Source: an uncultured Collinsella sp.
GTDB lineage: Bacteria; Actinomycetota; Coriobacteriia; Coriobacteriales; Coriobacteriaceae
Assembly: GCA_900541665.1 (NCBI GenBank)
Contig: UQKV01000034.1
Span: 1 to 22,067 of the forward strand
Direction: 5' to 3'
DNA: 22,067 bases
How positions within the stretch are numbered: the stretch's first letter is position 1; each line of letters begins with the position of its first letter. This document shows, piece after piece, positions 18,293-22,067 of this stretch. The notes under the pieces are model-generated. The model searched no databases and was not told the DNA's origin. It saw only the letters and a list, made by a program, of their open reading frames with translations. Both the position numbers and the translations under genes were made by a program.

Positions 18293-18469
18293 GACATCCC
18301 TCCTATTCAACCACGCCCCCATCGCGTTCAGCATCGACCCAGATCCCCGAACATGGAACCTACGCCCGCATCCAGTCCCGACCGTTTGCCGAGCAATAGG
18401 GTCGCAATCGGCGCCGAACATGTACTATGTACGGGCATTGTCCAAATCCGTAATCCAAAGGACCCCATC

Positions 18470-19159
18470 TTGCCCGTCGTCGCCGCTATGACCGTTACCT
18501 CACACGCCACGGATGCCATGGTCGCCATCCCGTTTTGGCTCGAAATGTTCGCCGTCGTCGCGGCTTCAATCTCGGGCGTGTTGGTCGCGCGCGAGCACAA
18601 ACTCGACCTGGTGGGTGCAGTTGCGCTCGCCGTGGTCTGTGGCTTGGGCGGCGGTCTTTTACGCGACATGACGCTGCAGGTGGGCAACGTCTACATCCTC
18701 AACCAGCCAATAGCGCTGCCGCTTTCCATTGCCACGGCAGCCATCATCTATATTTTCCCGGCAATCGTCGACAAGCCCGAAAAACTCATTCCCCTGCTCG
18801 ACATCATCTCGGTCGGCATCTACGCCGCCACTGGAGCAGACAAGGCGCTGGTCTACGGCTTTGCACCGGCGGTGTGCATCATGATGGGCTTTTTCACCGC
18901 GGTGGGCGGCGGCATGTTGCGCGATGGCTTTATGGGCGTGGTTCCAGGCATTTTCCAACGTACTAACTTTTATGCCATCGCCGCCATCGCCGGATCGACA
19001 AGCTATGTGTGTCTCGTTATGAGCGGCATTATGAGCAATGTCGCCGCGCTGGTCGTATGCGTTGTCGTGACCATGGGTCTGCGCTGGCTCTCGCTGCGCT
19101 TTGACATCAAAAGCCCCACCGAAGAAGATATCGCGCGCTTCTTGCACCGTAAAAAGTAA
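18470..19159 (+). CDS. TRIC/UPF0126-family membrane protein (putative cation channel)
   Basis: Members of this family (YadS/YicG-like, related to TRIC channels) are small polytopic membrane proteins built from two similar halves. Here the repeated signature appears as GLGGGLLRD (about 58-66) and AVGGGMLRD (about 144-152), with about seven membrane helices across 229 residues. The start is taken as TTG at 18470-18472, with AAAGGA 7 nt upstream, giving a normal family length. The frame is open for 66 codons further upstream, but that part is non-hydrophobic, overlaps a hairpin and resembles no family member. An ATG seven codons in is another option. No clear promoter was identified; a TACTAT at 18423-18428 is a weak candidate. 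The downstream neighbour on the same strand starts about 106 nt later. Confidence 0.88.
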   Translation: MPVVAAMTVTSHATDAMVAIPFWLEMFAVVAASISGVLVAREHKLDLVGAVALAVVCGLGGGLLRDMTLQVGNVYILNQPIALPLSIATAAIIYIFPAIVDKPEKLIPLLDIISVGIYAATGADKALVYGFAPAVCIMMGFFTAVGGGMLRDGFMGVVPGIFQRTNFYAIAAIAGSTSYVCLVMSGIMSNVAALVVCVVVTMGLRWLSLRFDIKSPTEEDIARFLHRKK

Positions 19160-19265
19160 ACAGCACGGCACGACCCTTCGAAATGCAACCGAGAGGTTCT
19201 TTTAGAGCGCCCACGCGTTGGGTACCCTGTTAGGTGTATGTCGAGCATCTGACGAAGGATTCACT

Positions 19266-20411
19266 ATGCCCTGTAATCAATTCCCGTCGACCCAGCGCCG
19301 TAAAGCGTGGGTCCGCATCACGATCCTATTCGCGCTCGTCGCCCTAGCGGTCACCGCACTTCCCACGGCGTCGTTCGCCGGCACAGACACCGCAGGCAAC
19401 GTACTTGCGACCGACAATGACGCCAATTCGTCCGGCGTCGAAGGTGACCTGTACTGGGCAGGTCAGGCCCTCAACTTGGACGATGCGTCCATCGGCCGCG
19501 ACATAATTGCAGCAGGCGAGAGCCTCTCCATCCGCGACTGCACGGTGGGCGGCGCCGTCCGCTTGGCGGCGCGCACCATCGACATTGCCAAGACTACGGT
19601 TGATGGCAGCGTGACCGTTGCCGGCCAGCATGTCGTGCTCAATTCCGACAGCACCGCCAACTGTTTCTATGCGATAGGCGAGACGGTTGCCCTGCGCGGC
19701 TCTACCAAGTCGGCAGCGCTTGCGGGCGATACGGTGACTATCGATGGCACCGTCGAGGGCGATGTCGAGGTTTGGGCCGATAAGCTCATCCTGGGCAAGA
19801 ACGCCCACATCACCGGCACCGTGAACGCGCACGTCTCCGAGGACCCCGAGCGCGCCGCGGGAGCCGAGGTCGGCGCGCTCAAGATCGACCGCACCGAGAG
19901 CGAGGATACTTCCACCGTTAACGATGTCATCGGCGGTATCGTCGCCGCGGCACTCTCGACCTGCTTTGTCGCCCTACTGCTCGAACTCGTCTTTCCGCGC
20001 GCAACCGCCAGCGCCGCCGGCATGCTCCACCAGCGCCCCATGCCCCTGTGGGTGAGCGGTCTTCTGGGCACGATTGCTATCGTCCCCGCCGTCCTACTGC
20101 TAATTATCTCTATCGCTGGTCTGTCGCTTGCCGGAGCCCTCATGTGCGGTGTTATTGGCATCGCGCTGGTGTCGAGTGCCTTTGCAGGGTGCGCGATCGC
20201 GCGCATGGTCGGACACAGCCAGAACCGCTACGCCATGGCGGCCGCCGGCGGCGTGATCGCAGGTGCACTTACGGCAATCCCCCTCGTAGGCGATTTCATC
20301 AGCGGCGTGGCCTTTGTCTTCACGCTCGGCTATGTTATCCAGATCATCTGGCGCAACGCTCACCTCAAGTCGCAACAGCCGGCTAATACGCCGGAACTCC
20401 CCACCGCCTAG
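19266..20411 (+). CDS. Exported bactofilin-like (polymer-forming) protein with C-terminal membrane domain
   Basis: The 381-residue product starts with a signal peptide (basic RRKAWVR, hydrophobic 19-33, likely cut after ASFA at 38). Residues about 55-190 consist of short repeated beta-strand units such as DIIAAGESLSIRD, SVTVAGQHVVL, AALAGDTVTIDGTVEGDVEV and LILGKNAHITGTV, the pattern of the bactofilin/DUF583 right-handed beta-helix. An acidic linker leads to about five membrane helices from residue 221 to 362 and a short polar tail. Classical bactofilins are cytoplasmic, whereas this arrangement places the helix outside the membrane. The ATG at 19266 has AAGGA 7 nt upstream; an upstream ATG at 19218 lacks a site. 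Its biochemical role is unknown. It is followed by paired hairpins and a terminator. Confidence 0.82.
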   Translation: MPCNQFPSTQRRKAWVRITILFALVALAVTALPTASFAGTDTAGNVLATDNDANSSGVEGDLYWAGQALNLDDASIGRDIIAAGESLSIRDCTVGGAVRLAARTIDIAKTTVDGSVTVAGQHVVLNSDSTANCFYAIGETVALRGSTKSAALAGDTVTIDGTVEGDVEVWADKLILGKNAHITGTVNAHVSEDPERAAGAEVGALKIDRTESEDTSTVNDVIGGIVAAALSTCFVALLLELVFPRATASAAGMLHQRPMPLWVSGLLGTIAIVPAVLLLIISIAGLSLAGALMCGVIGIALVSSAFAGCAIARMVGHSQNRYAMAAAGGVIAGALTAIPLVGDFISGVAFVFTLGYVIQIIWRNAHLKSQQPANTPELPTA

Positions 20412-20417
20412 CCGCCA

Positions 20418-20478
20418 ACCACCACAAAGGGGACAGGCACCTTTGTGGTGGTGCAAGCGAACCTGTCCCCCTTGCACC
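20418..20478. repeat. Paired hairpins with complementary loops (REP-like)
   Basis: The first hairpin pairs 20418-20430 with 20440-20452 (13 bp) around GGACAGGCA. The second pairs 20450-20457 with 20471-20478 (8 bp) around a 13-nt loop. GGGGACAGG (20429-20437) is the exact reverse complement of CCTGTCCCC (20462-20470), so the two loops can pair with each other. It lies just after the bactofilin-like gene. GGGGACAGG-type intergenic palindromes are, to my knowledge, common in gut bacteria; mobility by a REP-associated transposase is only inferred. Confidence 0.7.
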
Positions 20479-20516
20479 AAAAAGGGCGCCGACCATCGCG
20501 GTCGACGCCCTTTCTT
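20479..20516. terminator. Bidirectional terminator between the bactofilin-like gene and typA
   Basis: AAAGGGCG (20481-20488) pairs with CGCCCTTT (20506-20513), and after one mismatch CGACC pairs with GGTCG around ATCGC. U-rich runs follow on both strands (TTTCTT and TTTTTGG). It lies 28 nt beyond the typA stop. Confidence 0.88.
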
Positions 20517-20540
20517 ATTGGCGGTTATAAGCCCCAGCGC

Positions 20541-22067
20541 TTATTTGTTGACCTGGCCGGCGCGGACGGCGGCCTTCTTGCGGTCGGTGGCGTTGAGCAG
20601 ACGCTTGCGCAGGCGGATGTTCTTGGGAGTGATCTCGACCAGCTCGTCGTCGGCGATGTACTCCAGCGCCTCCTCCAGCGAGAAGGTGCGGGGCGGCACC
20701 AGCTGAACGGAGATATCGGAGGTCGAGGAACGCTGGTTGCCCAGGTTCTTGGTACGGGCGATGTTGACGACCATGTCGCCGGCCTTGCTGCGCTCGCCCA
20801 CGATCATGCCCTCATAGCACTCGGTGCCCGGCTCAACAAACAGCTGGCCGCGCTCCTGCAGCGTACCCAGGGCATAGGCAACGGCCTTCTCGGTGGTCAT
20901 GGAAATCATGGCGCCGTTCTGACGGTTGCCGATCTCTCCGGCGTAAGGACCATACTCCAGGAAGGTGTGGTAGAACACGCCCTCGCCGTGAGTGACGTTC
21001 ATGATGCGGTTCTTAAGACCCATGATGCCGCGGGTCGGGATCTTAAACTCGAGGTGCGTCACGATGCCCGAGGTATCCATGCTCGTCATGATGCCGCCGG
21101 AGGTACCGAAGACCTCAACGACCTTGCCCGAGTACTCGTCCGGGCACTCGACGACGGCCTGCTCGACGGGCTCCATCTTGTTGCCGTTCTCGTCCTTCTT
21201 AAACAGAACGCGGGGACGGCCAACCTGGAACTCAAAGCCCTCTCGACGCATGGACTCCATCAGAACGGACAGGTGCAGGATGCCGCGACCCGAGACCTCG
21301 ACGCCGCTCTTGTCCTCGAGCTCCTCGATCTTCATGGTCACGTTGTTCTCGGCCTCGTTGAACAGGCGCTCCTTGAGCTGACGGGCGCCCACGATGTCGC
21401 CGTCGCGACCGACGAGCGGGGAGGTCGAAGCCTCAAAGACGATGGACAGAGTCGGCGGGTCGATCTCGATGGGCTCGAGCTCAACGGGGTTCTCGGGATC
21501 GGTGTAGACATCGCCGATATCGGTGCGGTCGATGCCCACGACGGCGGCGATGTCGCCGGCGCCGACTTCCTGGCATTCGGTACGGCCCAGGTAGTCGAAG
21601 GTAAAGAGCTGCTTGACGGTAGCGGTGGCGCTGGAGCCGTCGTTCTTGACGACCAGGATCTGGTCGCCCTGGTGGATAGTGCCGGAGTACACGCGACCGA
21701 TGCCGATGCGGCCGACAAAGTTGGAGTGGTCGATGGTCACGCACTGCATGGCCAGCGGGGCGTTCTCGTCAACCTCGGGCGCGGGCATGTCGTCGATGAT
21801 CATATCGAGCAGCGGATACATGTCCATGTTGCCGTCGTTGGGGTCAAGGCGGGCAAAGCCATTCATGGCGCTGGCGTAGACTACGTGCTCCATGGCGAAC
21901 TCAAGCTGGTCGTCGGTAGCGCCCAGGTCGGCCATAAGGTCCAGACAGTCGTTGTAGGCCTTCTCGGGGTTGGCGCCCGGACGATCGATCTTGTTGATAA
22001 CGATCATGACCTTGAGGCCGGTGTCGATAGCGTGACGCAGCACGAAGCGGGTCTGGGGCATGGGGCC
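20541..22067 (-). CDS. typA: Ribosome-associated GTPase TypA/BipA (5' end outside window)
   Basis: TypA (BipA) is a translational GTPase of the EF-G family that binds 70S ribosomes and supports growth under stress and ribosome assembly. The visible 508 residues begin GPMPQTRFVLRHA, continue with the G4 motif NKIDRPGA and the rest of the G domain, then domain II (MQCVTIDHSNFVGRIGIGRV), EF-G-like domains III and V, and the BipA-specific C-terminus (RTKNLGNQRSSTSDISVQLV to ITPKNIRLRKRLL). Roughly the first 100 residues, including the P-loop and switch regions, lie beyond base 22067. The ATG at 22059-22061 is an internal Met, not the start. A terminator follows the stop. Confidence 0.96.
   Translation of the reverse strand, partial: GPMPQTRFVLRHAIDTGLKVMIVINKIDRPGANPEKAYNDCLDLMADLGATDDQLEFAMEHVVYASAMNGFARLDPNDGNMDMYPLLDMIIDDMPAPEVDENAPLAMQCVTIDHSNFVGRIGIGRVYSGTIHQGDQILVVKNDGSSATATVKQLFTFDYLGRTECQEVGAGDIAAVVGIDRTDIGDVYTDPENPVELEPIEIDPPTLSIVFEASTSPLVGRDGDIVGARQLKERLFNEAENNVTMKIEELEDKSGVEVSGRGILHLSVLMESMRREGFEFQVGRPRVLFKKDENGNKMEPVEQAVVECPDEYSGKVVEVFGTSGGIMTSMDTSGIVTHLEFKIPTRGIMGLKNRIMNVTHGEGVFYHTFLEYGPYAGEIGNRQNGAMISMTTEKAVAYALGTLQERGQLFVEPGTECYEGMIVGERSKAGDMVVNIARTKNLGNQRSSTSDISVQLVPPRTFSLEEALEYIADDELVEITPKNIRLRKRLLNATDRKKAAVRAGQVNK

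Noticed and set aside
18272..18469. Long N-terminal part of the TRIC-family frame
   Set aside because: It starts inside a hairpin, has no ribosome binding site and no membrane character, and would make the protein far longer than the family.

Overview
The window looks like a high-GC Gram-positive chromosome, most likely a gut Coriobacteriia member of the Collinsella type. This is inferred from overall GC-rich base use, strong Shine-Dalgarno sequences, the style of the proteins and a PyrR-type hairpin placed over a ribosome binding site, as reported in actinobacteria. No species can be named from the sequence alone. Nearly all genes are housekeeping and nearly all lie on the minus strand. The exceptions are a gene tail at the left edge, two serine tRNAs and two membrane-protein genes near the right.

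Left part (1-2640): the last 39 codons of an unidentified plus-strand gene meet, across a shared terminator, a minus-strand cluster of purE, a class B sortase and a MoaE-like protein. Behind purE lies a 440-base intergenic region dominated by three large hairpins. Two of them (2287-2376 and 2534-2624) have unrelated stem sequences but share a core of about 27 nt in opposite orientation. The only substitutions in that core form two compensatory base-pair changes. This is the most striking unexplained feature of the window.

Centre (2636-16500): carA-carB, with a PyrR-binding hairpin directly against the carA Shine-Dalgarno, makes carbamoyl phosphate for pyrimidines and arginine. Upstream of it lie an ABC exporter plus a membrane-anchored protein of unknown function behind a structured leader, a Nudix hydrolase, purD (TTG start), purA and dnaB. 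De novo purine genes (purE, purD, purA) are therefore scattered among other units here.

Right part (15677-22067): the classic rpsF-ssb-rpsR-rplI operon, with a good promoter, a leader hairpin and a terminator. Then come tRNA-Ser(GGA) and tRNA-Ser(CGA), each followed by its own terminator. Next is an inverted 25-nt copy of the tRNA 3' end and a run of three tight hairpins. On the plus strand follow a TRIC/UPF0126-family membrane protein and an exported bactofilin-like protein with a membrane C-terminus. After a pair of hairpins with complementary loops and a terminator comes the 3' part of typA (bipA) on the minus strand, cut by the window edge.
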